Counted from the first letter of the stretch, positions 7,276 through 14,797 are shown. The stretch: DNA of 64,000 bases from Mesorhizobium sp. J8 (GCF_016591715.1 NZ_AP024109.1:2852001-2916000); one strand, 5' to 3'. The notes: generated by a model from the sequence alone, not told the origin. Numbers and translations: made by a program.

Positions 7276-8438
7276 AGCGTCGTTTGTGGTTTTCCGTCAT
7301 CGTCGCGGCGGCCATCGGCCCGGCGACGGTCGGCGGCGCGGCGCGTGCCGGCAGTGCCGACGACTATTATCCAAAGCGCGTCTGGGGCTCCCTCGAAGGT
7401 GGCCAGATGAACACGTCGCTGCTCGTGTTCCGCGACCTCAACCGGAACGGCGTCTACGATCTCGGCGACCGGCCGATGTCGCGCGTGGCGGTCGAGCTCG
7501 ACAAGCCAGACGGCAGCACCATCATGCGGCTGACCAATGCCGGCGGTTTCGCCAATTTCCGCATGTCGGCTACCCAGCGCAATTTCGAGGTCGTCGACGC
7601 CGGGCACTACGCGTTCCGCGTCGTGCCTCCGCCAGGTTATTCCTTCACCACCGGCAACGCCTCGCAGGAAAGCGACTATGTCGTTTCGCCCGGATCGCCG
7701 GGCGACATGATCGCAAAGACGACGACGCACCCGGTCGGGCTGGCTGCGGATCTGACGATCAGTGGCGCTGTCGCCGCCGGGACGCGTGTTGTGCTGACGG
7801 GGCCGGACGGCCTCAGTGCCGCTGCCAAGGTCGGTCCGGACGGGCGCTTCAGCGCGGCCGTGGCGCCAGGCGAATGGCTGGTCGATTTTTCTGCCGGCGG
7901 GGCGACCGAGCGGCGGCATGTCGTCGTCGGCGCGGCGCCGGTGGTGCTCTCGGCATTCCAGGGCAAAGGCGGACCTGCCGTGGCCCCGCTGCCGGTGGAG
8001 CATGTCGTCGGCTTCGACGACCTGATGACGTCGCCCGGCGTGTTCGAGGTTCCGTCGGGCTATGGCGGTCTCGGCTGGTACAATCTCGTTGCCATGCACC
8101 AGCGCTTCACCGACGGCCCGGGCTACGTCAACACGACCATGTCGGGCGAATTCATCGCCTACAACAGCTCGGGCCATCCCGCGCAGGTGTTCAGCGACAA
8201 GCCGTTCGATTTCACCGGCGCCTATTTCGGCGCCGGCTGGGACGACGCGGAGGGTGAGACGCTCATCCTCAAGGCCTGGCGGGGCGATGAGTCCGCCTAT
8301 GATGATCGGCTGGTGTTGTCCGCCAACGGCCTTGTCTATTTCGCTGCCGACTACAGGCGCATCACCCGGCTCGAGATCCGCACGCAGCACTACTGGCAGG
8401 CAGCGATCGACGATTTCGCCTACCGCACCGGCCCATAG
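7272..8438 (+). CDS. Secreted protein with SdrD-B-like domain and C-terminal FDD-type beta domain
   Basis: 388 residues from GTG 7272, overlapping the previous stop as GTGA. A signal peptide is clear (KRRLWFSVIVAAAIGPATVG, cleavage near ARAGSA). Residues ~45-135 look like an SdrD B / Cna-B fold with a calcium-binding-like loop, DLNRNGVYDLGDRP. Residues ~165-235 form a second beta-rich segment. The last ~140 residues, from VVGFDDLMTSPGVFEVPSGY to the terminal IDDFAYRTG, resemble the jelly-roll FDD domain of exported PEP-CTERM-type proteins, but no sorting tail is present. Likely a surface or extracellular adhesin-like product of this operon. Confidence 0.7.
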   Translation: MKRRLWFSVIVAAAIGPATVGGAARAGSADDYYPKRVWGSLEGGQMNTSLLVFRDLNRNGVYDLGDRPMSRVAVELDKPDGSTIMRLTNAGGFANFRMSATQRNFEVVDAGHYAFRVVPPPGYSFTTGNASQESDYVVSPGSPGDMIAKTTTHPVGLAADLTISGAVAAGTRVVLTGPDGLSAAAKVGPDGRFSAAVAPGEWLVDFSAGGATERRHVVVGAAPVVLSAFQGKGGPAVAPLPVEHVVGFDDLMTSPGVFEVPSGYGGLGWYNLVAMHQRFTDGPGYVNTTMSGEFIAYNSSGHPAQVFSDKPFDFTGAYFGAGWDDAEGETLILKAWRGDESAYDDRLVLSANGLVYFAADYRRITRLEIRTQHYWQAAIDDFAYRTGP

Positions 8439-8480
8439 GATGGTTCACCGTCAGTGCGCGGCGCTTCAAGTCAAGTGGCG

Positions 8481-9146
8481 TCAGCAAGCCGCTCGTGGGG
8501 AGTTTCCGCAGAAACGGAAACCGCCATCCGAATGGCCGAAGCTGGAGTCATGATGGCCTCCGTGACCGCCGGAACTGCCATTGCCGCCGGAACTGCCGTT
8601 CCCCATGGAACCGCCGTTTCCGCCTGTGCCGCCACCATTGCCGGCCGAGCCGCCATTGCCGCCGTTTCCGCCTGTGCCGCCGCCATTGCCCGCCGAGCCG
8701 CCATTGCCGCCGTTTCCTCCGGGGCCGCCGCCATTGCCCGCCGAGCCGCCATTGCCACCGTTTCCTCCAGCGCCGCCGCCATTGCCTCCGTTTCCACCGG
8801 CGCCGCCGCCATTGCCGGCCGAGCCGCCATTGCCAGTCGAGCCGCCATTGCCGCGGTTACCCCCGTTTCCGCCATTGCCGCCCGCGGAGCCGCCGCTACC
8901 CCCGTTTCCGCCATTGCCGCCCGCGGAGCCGCCATTGCCGCCATTCCCACCATTGCCGCCCGCGGCCTGGGCCAGAAGAGCGCGCTTGGCCTCCTGCAGC
9001 ATGGCTTTCGCATCCATCGGCTGGTGGAGCCCAGCTCTCGACTCCGGCAGGACCGACGCCGCGTGAGTCGCCATGGCAGTCGCCAGCAGCAGGATGGTCG
9101 AGGCGAGCAGCGCCGCCGCCGAAGTGCTCCTGAATGGTGCGAGCAT
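8481..9146 (-). CDS. Secreted Gly/Asn-rich repeat protein (PGRS-like)
   Basis: 221 residues from ATG 9146: a good Sec signal (MLAPFRSTSAAALLASTILL) then ~60 residues and about 150 residues built almost only of Gly, Asn and Ser in GGNGGNGGSAG-type units, ending in a His-rich stretch (SSGGHGGHHD). This resembles mycobacterial PGRS and other GGN-repeat surface proteins. An upstream GTG at 9248 would add MADIISSRIGAEPV, the same leader peptide as in the 5946 gene, and is the alternative start. The opposite strand reads as a Pro-rich frame, which is a shadow. Function unknown; probably extracellular. Confidence 0.7.
   Translation of the reverse strand: MLAPFRSTSAAALLASTILLLATAMATHAASVLPESRAGLHQPMDAKAMLQEAKRALLAQAAGGNGGNGGNGGSAGGNGGNGGSGGSAGGNGGNGGNRGNGGSTGNGGSAGNGGGAGGNGGNGGGAGGNGGNGGSAGNGGGPGGNGGNGGSAGNGGGTGGNGGNGGSAGNGGGTGGNGGSMGNGSSGGNGSSGGHGGHHDSSFGHSDGGFRFCGNSPRAAC
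8571..8970 (-). repeat. GGN-coding tandem repeat tract
   Basis: On the plus strand the tract is a run of CCGCCATTGCCGCC-type units with spacers such as GAGCCG and GTTTCC. It encodes the Gly/Asn/Ser repeats of the secreted protein. Units vary in length, and such tracts change length easily between strains. Confidence 0.8.
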
Positions 9147-9208
9147 ACGGCACGCGACCTCGGCATTCGCCGTCGATGCGAAAAACCACGGACGCCCTGC
9201 CGACAAGA

Positions 9209-9320
9209 CAGGCTCCGCACCGATTCTGCTTGAGATGATATCAGCCACCCGCGTACCCCCGGGCCCGACTTATAGACCGGTACGAAGCCTGTTCTCCGAC
9301 CATGCCAGAAAAAGTCAGGG
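9209..9320 (-). promoter_or_regulatory. Leader copy B, upstream of the glycine-rich protein gene
   Basis: Minus-strand copy of the leader at 5877-5985. The match begins CCCTGACTTTTTCTGG, includes AGAAC and TCTATA, and runs through GTG 9248 to GGTGCGGAGCCTG. It lies directly upstream of the secreted repeat protein, so the two exported-protein loci are probably controlled alike. Confidence 0.6.
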
Positions 9321-9398
9321 TTCGGCGCGGTGCCCGTACGAGCGGCCTGCGGGGCTCGGTTGGAGGAGGGGCTGCCGGGGTCTCAAAACCCCTTGCGC

Positions 9399-9869
9399 CT
9401 ACTCATGCAAGGCACGCGCCGCCGCCTCGGCGAACGAGATGTCGCCCTTGATCTCGCGCATCGCCATCGAGGTCACTGTGCGGCGCACGCCGGGCAGGCG
9501 GCTGAGCTCCTCGCGCAGCATGCGGTCGAGCGCCATCATGTCGACGGTGACGATCTGGAGCAGATAGTCGGCTTCGCCCGTGGTGGCGTAGCAGCGGCGG
9601 ATCAGCGGGTGCTTCTTCACCGCCGCCTCGAACGCGTCCGACACCTCGAAGTCGATTGAAACCTGGATGAAGGCCTCGATGCCGAAGCCCATCCCGGCCG
9701 GATCGATGCGGGTCGAATATCCCCGGATAATGCCGGCCTCTTCCAGCGCCTTCACCCGTTTCCAGCAAGGCGTCTTGCTCAAGCCGACCGCCTCGGCGAG
9801 TTCGCCGAAGGAGATGCGCGCGTCGCGCTCGAGCGCGGCGACTATTCTGCGGTCGAGGGCGTCCAGCAT
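9399..9869 (-). CDS. Lrp/AsnC family transcriptional regulator
   Basis: 156 residues, full length for the family. The N-terminal helix-turn-helix is MLDALDRRIVAALERDARIS followed by LAEAVGLSKTPCWKRVKALE, and the C-terminal RAM effector domain includes CYATTGEADYLLQIV. The ATG at 9869 fits the family start; 41 upstream codons are non-conserved. It is divergent from the tryptophan 2,3-dioxygenase-like gene with 137 bp between the starts, so it is likely to control that gene in response to an amino acid or its breakdown product. The upstream DNA has no operator I can define with confidence. Confidence 0.9.
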   Translation of the reverse strand: MLDALDRRIVAALERDARISFGELAEAVGLSKTPCWKRVKALEEAGIIRGYSTRIDPAGMGFGIEAFIQVSIDFEVSDAFEAAVKKHPLIRRCYATTGEADYLLQIVTVDMMALDRMLREELSRLPGVRRTVTSMAMREIKGDISFAEAAARALHE

Positions 9870-10006
9870 TATTTGTTCTCCAATATGGCTGAAGAAGTCG
9901 ATGATCGTCCTTCTTTTCATGCCTTCTGGATAACAGAAAGGAACAATGTTCAAGCCCAAAGCGCTATCCTTACCGCAAGGCCGATCGACCACGAGGAGGA
10001 TGAGCC

Positions 10007-10762
10007 ATGGACAAGACGGACTACCACGCCCGCATCGAGGCGCCCGAGATGCGCGACTACGGCGTCTATCTGAAATGCGACCGGTTGCTCGCCTGCCAGA
10101 AGCCGCTCGCCGAAATGGTCAATGCCGACGAGTTGCAGTTCCAGATCGTGCACCAGGTCGAGGAACTCTGGATGAAGCTCATTGCCTATACGCTGGTCGA
10201 CGTGCTCGACTATCTGGAAAGGCAGGATACCCACCGCATCGTCACGCTGATGGGCCGCGTGCACCGGCTGATGCGCATGATGACGGCGCAGCTCGATCTG
10301 CTGGAAACGATGTCGCCCAAGGAGTACCAGCAGATCCGCCTGCAGCTCGGCAATGGCAGCGGTCAGGAATCGCCAGGCTTTAAGCTGTTGCTGCGGTTGC
10401 CGCCGGATCTTTGGCGGGCCTTCAAGCATGCCTATCTCGATGGCCGCGGGCTGACCGTGGAGGGTATCTATGACGAGCAATACGACCACGGCGATTCCTA
10501 TGTAGTGGCCGAGGCGCTGATCGAATTCGACGAGCTGTTCCAGAAGTTCCGCGCCAACCACCTTTATCTGATCCACCGCTCGATCGGGCTGGGCGCCAAA
10601 TCGCTGAAGGGCAGGCCGGTGGAAATTCTCGAAGGCGGCGCCCGCCACCGCTTCTTCCCCGAGCTCTGGGACATCCGCTGCGACATGACAGATCGCTGGG
10701 GCGCCGAATACGGCACCGTGCGGGACTCGATCAGCCATCCGCGGCAGGCGAAGGCGGGCTGA
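10007..10762 (+). CDS. Tryptophan 2,3-dioxygenase family protein, divergent
   Basis: 251 residues. The haem-dioxygenase fold is indicated by His49 in QIVHQVEELWMK, Arg111 in the RLQLGNGSGQESPGF segment (family: FRxxLxxxSGFQS) and the proximal His190 in LYLIHRSIG. The substrate-binding GTGGSSG loop that normally follows the proximal His is absent; the residues are LGAKSLKGRPVEILEG instead. The start has GAGGAGGATGAGCC just upstream. The divergent Lrp regulator supports a role in aromatic amino-acid metabolism, yet no kynureninase or formamidase gene is adjacent. It may use a substituted tryptophan or another indole. True KynA function is possible but not assured. Confidence 0.75.
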   Translation: MDKTDYHARIEAPEMRDYGVYLKCDRLLACQKPLAEMVNADELQFQIVHQVEELWMKLIAYTLVDVLDYLERQDTHRIVTLMGRVHRLMRMMTAQLDLLETMSPKEYQQIRLQLGNGSGQESPGFKLLLRLPPDLWRAFKHAYLDGRGLTVEGIYDEQYDHGDSYVVAEALIEFDELFQKFRANHLYLIHRSIGLGAKSLKGRPVEILEGGARHRFFPELWDIRCDMTDRWGAEYGTVRDSISHPRQAKAG

Positions 10763-10984
10763 GCCTTCTTTCTCGCCCCGCGCCAAGCGGGGGATGTGGC
10801 TGAAGAGGTTTTCGCAGAGCGCCGACCAGAGAGTTCGCCGCCTGACGTTTGTTCCATCATCGCTGGCGCGGCCCCTTTCCGTGGCGGCTGGCCTTTGGCA
10901 ATCGCATGCATGGCGCATGAATTGTCCAATGTAGCGCTGGTCGACCCCCACTCCGTCTCGGCTTCGCCGAGCCACCTTGTATCT

Positions 10985-11170
10985 ACACGAGAGAGATTTC
11001 GTGGGATTGAAGCGGTTGAGCCAAGGTCCGGCCGGCCAGCCGGACCTTGGCTTGGCGAAGTCGCCCGTACCACCTGAGGTTACAGCCGCGGGAGAGCTTG
11101 GGATCTTCGCCTTCGTCACGCACGACCGAACAGTCGCTTGGTTCCAACCGTACGTACAAGGCAGGTTACC
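10985..11170 (+). ncRNA. Presumed bridge (guide) RNA region of the IS110 element
   Basis: IS110-group elements encode a structured bridge RNA in the non-coding left end that pairs with target and donor DNA. This 186 bp region is the right size and place, and contains a perfect 12-bp stem, CCAAGGTCCGGC (11021-11032) with GCCGGACCTTGG (11039-11050), around CGGCCA. Loops that pair with the flanks were not worked out. The call rests on family knowledge plus this hairpin. Confidence 0.4.
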
Positions 11171-12109
11171 GTGAACAGGATCATTTGTGGAGTTGATGTT
11201 TCCAAGGATTGGCTGGACGCGCATGTCTGGCCGAGTGGGGCGATAGAGCGCTTCGCCAACGATGCAACGGGGATCGCAGCTCTTTGGCTGTTCTGTCGCA
11301 GCCACGGCGCGGCCGTTGCGGTGATGGAGGCATCGGGCGGCTATGAGCGGCTTGGCTTCATGCTTTTGTGGGCGCACGGCATGCCATGCGCCCTGGTCAA
11401 TGCCAGAAGCGTGCGGCGCTTTGCCGAGGCGATGGGCTATCTGGAGAAGACCGACCGGATCGACGCTGCTGTCATTGCCCATTATGGCGCAGTCAAGAAG
11501 ACGGCTCCGACCCCACCGCCCAGTAATTCCCAGCAGCGCCTTGCTGCGCTGGTTGGGCGGCTTTGCCAGGTTGTCGGCGATGCCACCATCAACAAACAGC
11601 GCAAAAGCGCCGCACGCGATGCCGTGGTATGCGCCAGCATCGAGGCCATGCTGGCCTTCCTCAAGCGCGAAGAGCGGCGTCTGGAAGGCGAGATCGCCTC
11701 GATGATCGACGACGATCCACTGTGGGCCAAGCTGGGGTCGGCCTTTCGTTCGCTCAAGGGTGTGGCTGGCCGCACTGTTGCCCGCCTGATGGCCGAGCTG
11801 CCCGAGATCGGCCTCATCTCCAACAAGGCCATCACCAAGCTGGCGGGCCTCGCCCCTATCGCCAACGACAGCGGCAGGCGCGCCGGCAACAGGCATGTGC
11901 GCGGCGGACGAGCCGGACCGCGTGGCATCCTCTTTGTCGTCGCGGCCATCGTCGCCAAGTTCGATCCGCATCTCAAAGCGTTCGCTCAACGGTTGCAGCA
12001 GGCGGGAAAGCCCAAAATGCTCATCCGCATCGCACTCGCCAGAAAACTTCTCGTCATCCTCAACGCAAAAGCACGCGACGCGAGAACCGAGTTCGCAAAT
12101 GCAACTTGA
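11171..12109 (+). CDS. IS110 family transposase (DEDD recombinase)
   Basis: 312 residues from GTG 11171. The RuvC-like DEDD core is visible: Asp9 in CGVDVSKDWLDAH, Glu53 in VMEASGGYER, Asp95 and Asp98 in EKTDRIDAAV. The C-terminal Transposase_20 domain (LKGVAGRTVARLMAEL onwards) carries the conserved Ser234 in APIANDSGRRAG. All catalytic positions are present and the frame is intact, so the element may be active. The longer frame from 11138 has no family support. It acts with the guide RNA encoded upstream to insert at a chosen sequence. Confidence 0.9.
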   Translation: MNRIICGVDVSKDWLDAHVWPSGAIERFANDATGIAALWLFCRSHGAAVAVMEASGGYERLGFMLLWAHGMPCALVNARSVRRFAEAMGYLEKTDRIDAAVIAHYGAVKKTAPTPPPSNSQQRLAALVGRLCQVVGDATINKQRKSAARDAVVCASIEAMLAFLKREERRLEGEIASMIDDDPLWAKLGSAFRSLKGVAGRTVARLMAELPEIGLISNKAITKLAGLAPIANDSGRRAGNRHVRGGRAGPRGILFVVAAIVAKFDPHLKAFAQRLQQAGKPKMLIRIALARKLLVILNAKARDARTEFANAT

Positions 12110-12117
12110 CACGCCAG

Positions 12118-12260
12118 ATAGTCGCTCTCCCCCGATCGATGGGGGAGAGGAAAGGCGCCAAGCTTTTTGCCGTCAACGCTCGTCCGCAAGGCTCCCTTCC
12201 TTTCCCTCCGGAGGGGGGAAAGGTGGCGCTGCGAAGCAGCGACGGATTGGGGGAACCACG
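12118..12260. repeat. Rhizobial intergenic mosaic repeat, right part
   Basis: Contains CTCTCCCCCGATCGATGGGGGAGAG-type inverted arms, then TTTCCCTCCGGAGGGGGGAAA and GGTGGCGCTGCGAAGCAGCG, modules typical of dispersed Mesorhizobium intergenic repeats. The left part of the same repeat seems to lie at ~10946-10977, split by the IS110 element. The rest of the gap to 12435 holds no gene. Confidence 0.55.
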
Positions 12261-12435
12261 TGGCAATCAAGCCGAAGCCTGATCAGCCATACCAGTCACA
12301 GAAGATGTGTGCATCCCTAGACAAAGTCGGGGAGAGGACAAGGACGCTCGAACAATTTTCCCCACCCCTGTCGGAATCCTCTCCCCGTGCCCGTCCTTGG
12401 GGCATCGACCGCTTCAACAACTCGGAGGGACACTC

Positions 12436-12858
12436 GTGGAAAATACTCAATCGACCTGGCAGACCGTCGCCATTCTCATCTCCCGCCTGATCTTCGCCGT
12501 CATGTTCGCGATGGGCGTCGCCTTCAAGCTCATGGATATGGGCGCCACCGCCGGCTACATCGCCGCCGCGGGCTTTCCCTTCCCGCTGTTTCTGGCCTGG
12601 TGCGCGGCGATCCTCGAGACGCTGCTGGTGATATCCTTCCTGACCGGGGCCTTCATGACGCCGCTGGCACTGATCGGGGCGGTCTACGTCACCTTCCTGG
12701 GCTTCGCCTTCCACGGTCCGTCGCACTGGGCCGGAAACCAGGCCGAGTTCGGCGCCTTCATGTCGCATTTCCCCTTCGCCGCCGGCCTGCTCTACGCCGC
12801 CGTGCACGGCCCGGGCAGCGTGCTGGCCCTACGACAGGGCTGGCCGGGCCGGGCGTGA
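12436..12858 (+). CDS. DoxX family membrane protein
   Basis: 140 residues from GTG 12436 with GGAGGG seven bases upstream. Four hydrophobic helices with RLIFAVMFAMGVAFKLMDMG and AAAGFPFPLFLAWCAAILET match the DoxX family, whose bacterial members are inner-membrane proteins often linked to redox or thiosulfate metabolism. Two more DoxX genes lie at 41642 and 42240, but this one is more divergent. It stands alone; a hairpin TTTCTCCCCG...CGGGGAGAAA follows the stop at ~12865-12889 and may end transcription. Confidence 0.8.
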   Translation: MENTQSTWQTVAILISRLIFAVMFAMGVAFKLMDMGATAGYIAAAGFPFPLFLAWCAAILETLLVISFLTGAFMTPLALIGAVYVTFLGFAFHGPSHWAGNQAEFGAFMSHFPFAAGLLYAAVHGPGSVLALRQGWPGRA

Positions 12859-12952
12859 TCCTATCTTTCTCCCCGTTCCACGGGGAGAAAGGGCCTCCAA
12901 TGGGCGATGAGAGGCCGGCGCCCATGGTTCAAGGCAACGCGCCTACCGACCC

Positions 12953-13258
12953 TCACATCTGGTCGTTATACGGCTCCTTCATCTGCCCGACCATGCGCGC
13001 CAGCTTCGAGAAGGACGGCATGTCCGCTTCAGGCTGGCACTGATTGGCGAGCTCGAGCAGCCGGATCGGGAAATTGATGGCGTCGCGGTTCGAGGCCGAG
13101 ATCGCCTCCGAACGCTCCTCGCCGGTCTCGCCCGCTTCGGCCTTGCGCAACGCGATGTCGATTTCCTCGACCGTGAGCACGCCTTTCTTGACGAGCACTT
13201 GATTGATCGCGGCGACGGCCATCAGCAGGCCTTCGAGCTGGAGATTGGCGACATTCAT
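12953..13258 (-). CDS. Conserved hypothetical protein
   Basis: 101 residues from an ATG preceded by GGGAGGAAGC. The N-terminal half is helical and hydrophobic (NLQLEGLLMAVAAINQVLVK), the middle is acidic (GVLTVEEIDIALRKAEAG) and the end contains RLLELANQCQPEADMPSFSK. No signal peptide or known domain. It looks like a soluble helical protein conserved in rhizobia. It lies 77 bases from the 13336 gene in the same direction, so they may be an operon. Confidence 0.65.
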   Translation of the reverse strand: MNVANLQLEGLLMAVAAINQVLVKKGVLTVEEIDIALRKAEAGETGEERSEAISASNRDAINFPIRLLELANQCQPEADMPSFSKLARMVGQMKEPYNDQM

Positions 13259-13335
13259 AGTGCTTCCTCCCATTAACCTCGCCTCAAGAACGCACGAGCG
13301 GCGTTTCCGATCCGAGCGGGGGAGGCCAGCGCCGG

Positions 13336-13605
13336 CTAAGCCTCCAACCACCGCTCGCCATATTCGCTCCAGAGCTGCCTGATCTCGCGATTGCCGAGCG
13401 GCGGCGTCTGGCGGTCGCTATAGAAGACGGCGACGGCGCTGAGGTCGTATTGGCCCTCGGCCTGGGCGATGAAGCGGATCGCTTCGCCGAGTGGTCTTGA
13501 ATGGAAGATCGGATCGGCCTGGCCTCGACCAAGGCTGCGAACGCCCGAAATGCTTGCAGGCACATGCCGCATCCGAAAAACGGATGCCATGGCAGGTCTG
13601 TCCAT
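13336..13605 (-). CDS. Small hypothetical protein
   Basis: 89 residues from the ATG at 13605, which has GGAGAGCAGC upstream; 13590 is a second possible start. The C-terminal part, PLGEAIRFIAQAEGQYDLSA then AVAVFYSDRQTPPLGNREI, suggests a compact alpha/beta fold, but no family is recognised. It lies upstream of the 12953 gene on the same strand. Confidence 0.55.
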   Translation of the reverse strand: MDRPAMASVFRMRHVPASISGVRSLGRGQADPIFHSRPLGEAIRFIAQAEGQYDLSAVAVFYSDRQTPPLGNREIRQLWSEYGERWLEA

Positions 13606-13726
13606 GCTGCTCTCCGCGATTCTCTGCGGGAATGATCCCATAAGCTCCGGCTAATGACCAGCCCGACACAACCGGGCTCAATAAGAGGGCAGGGACGGCA
13701 TAACGTTGCGACGAAGAGACCTGGAC

Positions 13727-13760
13727 AGAAAGGCCGGGCGCAATGCCCGGCCTTTCTTTT
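13727..13760. terminator. Bidirectional terminator hairpin
   Basis: AGAAAGGCCGGGC (13727-13739) pairs perfectly with GCCCGGCCTTTCT (13745-13757) around GCAAT, with a short T-run on the plus side. On the minus strand it lies about 75 bases after the DUF883-like gene and is its likely terminator. Confidence 0.6.
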
Positions 13761-13831
13761 CGCGCGGCCACCCAAGCAGCCTGCGCTCACTACTTTGTAC
13801 GGTCGTGGCTGTACGGCCCCGGCCGGAAACC

Positions 13832-14329
13832 TCACCTGTGCCAGCGACGCAGCCAGTCCGGCTCGGGATCGGAATTTCGGCTGATCGCCATGCCTGCCAG
13901 CAAACCGACCAGGCCGCCGATCAGCATTGCCGTCGAAAAGGTGCCGGGGTTCTGCTGCACCGTTTCCGAAACGCTATGCGCCTGGTTACGCAACTGGCTC
14001 GCCGCGCGCGACGCGCGATCGGAGGCGCCGCTATAGAGGGTCGAGGCACGATCGGCCGCGCTTCGGTACCAGCCCTGCGCGGTCTCGGCGGCATCCTCGG
14101 CCTGTTCGGCGAGCGCGCGGTTCAGCCGGTTCACCTCGCGCTTCAATTCCGCAACCTGTTTCTTCATGGCATCTTCCGACGCCTTCGAGGAGCGCGTGTT
14201 GCCGCGCGAGGCGGCGTTGCGAGAGGCACCGGTCTTGCGCGAGGCTGCGCTGCGTCTAGGCTCCGAACTCGTTGTCGACGTCCCGGTGCCGTTCGCCGCG
14301 CTGCCAGTCGTGCTGTCGTTGTCTGCCAT
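13832..14329 (-). CDS. DUF883/ElaB-YqjD-like membrane-anchored protein
   Basis: 165 residues. The N terminus is Ser/Thr/Ala-rich and probably disordered; a central helix (MKKQVAELKREVNRLNRALA) is a likely coiled coil; the C terminus has a Gly-rich hydrophobic segment (MLIGGLVGLLAGMAIS) before a basic end. This is the layout of ElaB/YqjD/DUF883 proteins, tail-anchored in the inner membrane and induced in stress or stationary phase, some of which bind ribosomes. An EcfG-type promoter lies just upstream. The start at 14329 is close behind AAAAGGAG. Confidence 0.75.
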   Translation of the reverse strand: MADNDSTTGSAANGTGTSTTSSEPRRSAASRKTGASRNAASRGNTRSSKASEDAMKKQVAELKREVNRLNRALAEQAEDAAETAQGWYRSAADRASTLYSGASDRASRAASQLRNQAHSVSETVQQNPGTFSTAMLIGGLVGLLAGMAISRNSDPEPDWLRRWHR

Positions 14330-14353
14330 GGGTTTTCTCCTTTTCGCCCGTGA

Positions 14354-14378
14354 AACGAGTGGCAAGCCGCATGGTTCC
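14354..14378 (-). promoter_or_regulatory. EcfG-type promoter of the DUF883-like gene
   Basis: Minus strand: GGAAC, 16 bases, CGTT. The -10 element is 25 bases upstream of the start codon, leaving a short leader that contains the ribosome site. Confidence 0.75.
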
Positions 14379-14476
14379 CGCCTGAAACGTCCGAAGGGCC
14401 GAGGTACTAACCCGCCCACGAGCAATGGCCGCGGAGTTAGCTCCACGGCCATTGCGCGACGTAAGGGACCAAAGGC

Positions 14477-14797
14477 TTACTTGCCGCAATTCTTGTCGTT
14501 GACGTTCGGCTCCGTGCCGGCGGTCGAGTTGTTCGCATCGCCCACGGCGCCCTGCGGGCTGTTCGGGCAGTTCTTGTCGGCGTTCGAATTCATGTCGCCG
14601 CCGCTGATACTGCCGGTTGTGCCAGTGTCCGGCGGGCCCATCTGGTCAGGCGATGGCGTGGCCGGCGTCTTCGGGTCGACGGTGATCGTCTGGCCGCTGC
14701 CGCCGCCATTGTTTCCGTCGGTGCCAGCGGTCTGGCCCATCGCCGCCGTGGCGAGACCGATCGTCAGGGCCGAAGCTGCAAGGATCTTCATAAGCAT
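14477..14797 (-). CDS. Small secreted protein, Gly/Asn/Pro-rich
   Basis: 106 residues with a Sec signal (MLMKILAASALTIGLATAAM, cut near GQT). The mature part is low-complexity, rich in Gly, Asn, Thr and Pro (GTDGNNGGGSGQTITVDPKT), and holds two cysteines, one near NADKNCPNSP and one at the C-terminal NDKNCGK. AGGAGAAG precedes the ATG. Found as an uncharacterised exported protein in rhizobia. A probable EcfG-type promoter lies upstream. A hairpin at 14424-14453 (AATGGCCG...CGGCCATT) downstream may be its terminator. Confidence 0.7.
   Translation of the reverse strand: MLMKILAASALTIGLATAAMGQTAGTDGNNGGGSGQTITVDPKTPATPSPDQMGPPDTGTTGSISGGDMNSNADKNCPNSPQGAVGDANNSTAGTEPNVNDKNCGK

Larger units (their letters stand above)
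10978..12123 (+). mobile_element. IS110-type insertion sequence inside a dispersed repeat
   Basis: One transposase gene with ~190 bp of non-coding sequence in front and a very short right end. The left flank, CTCGGCTTCGCCGAGCCACCT at ~10957-10977, and the right flank, CTCTCCCCCGATCGATGGGG from ~12124, look like the two halves of one rhizobial intergenic repeat, which places the ends near 10978 and 12123. No terminal inverted repeats are visible, as expected for IS110. Ends are approximate to a few bases. Confidence 0.7.

Noticed and set aside
8581..9066. Plus-strand Pro-rich frame (PLPPFPPVPPPLPAE repeats)
   Set aside because: It is the complement of the Gly/Asn repeat tract; only the minus strand has a signal peptide and the shared leader.
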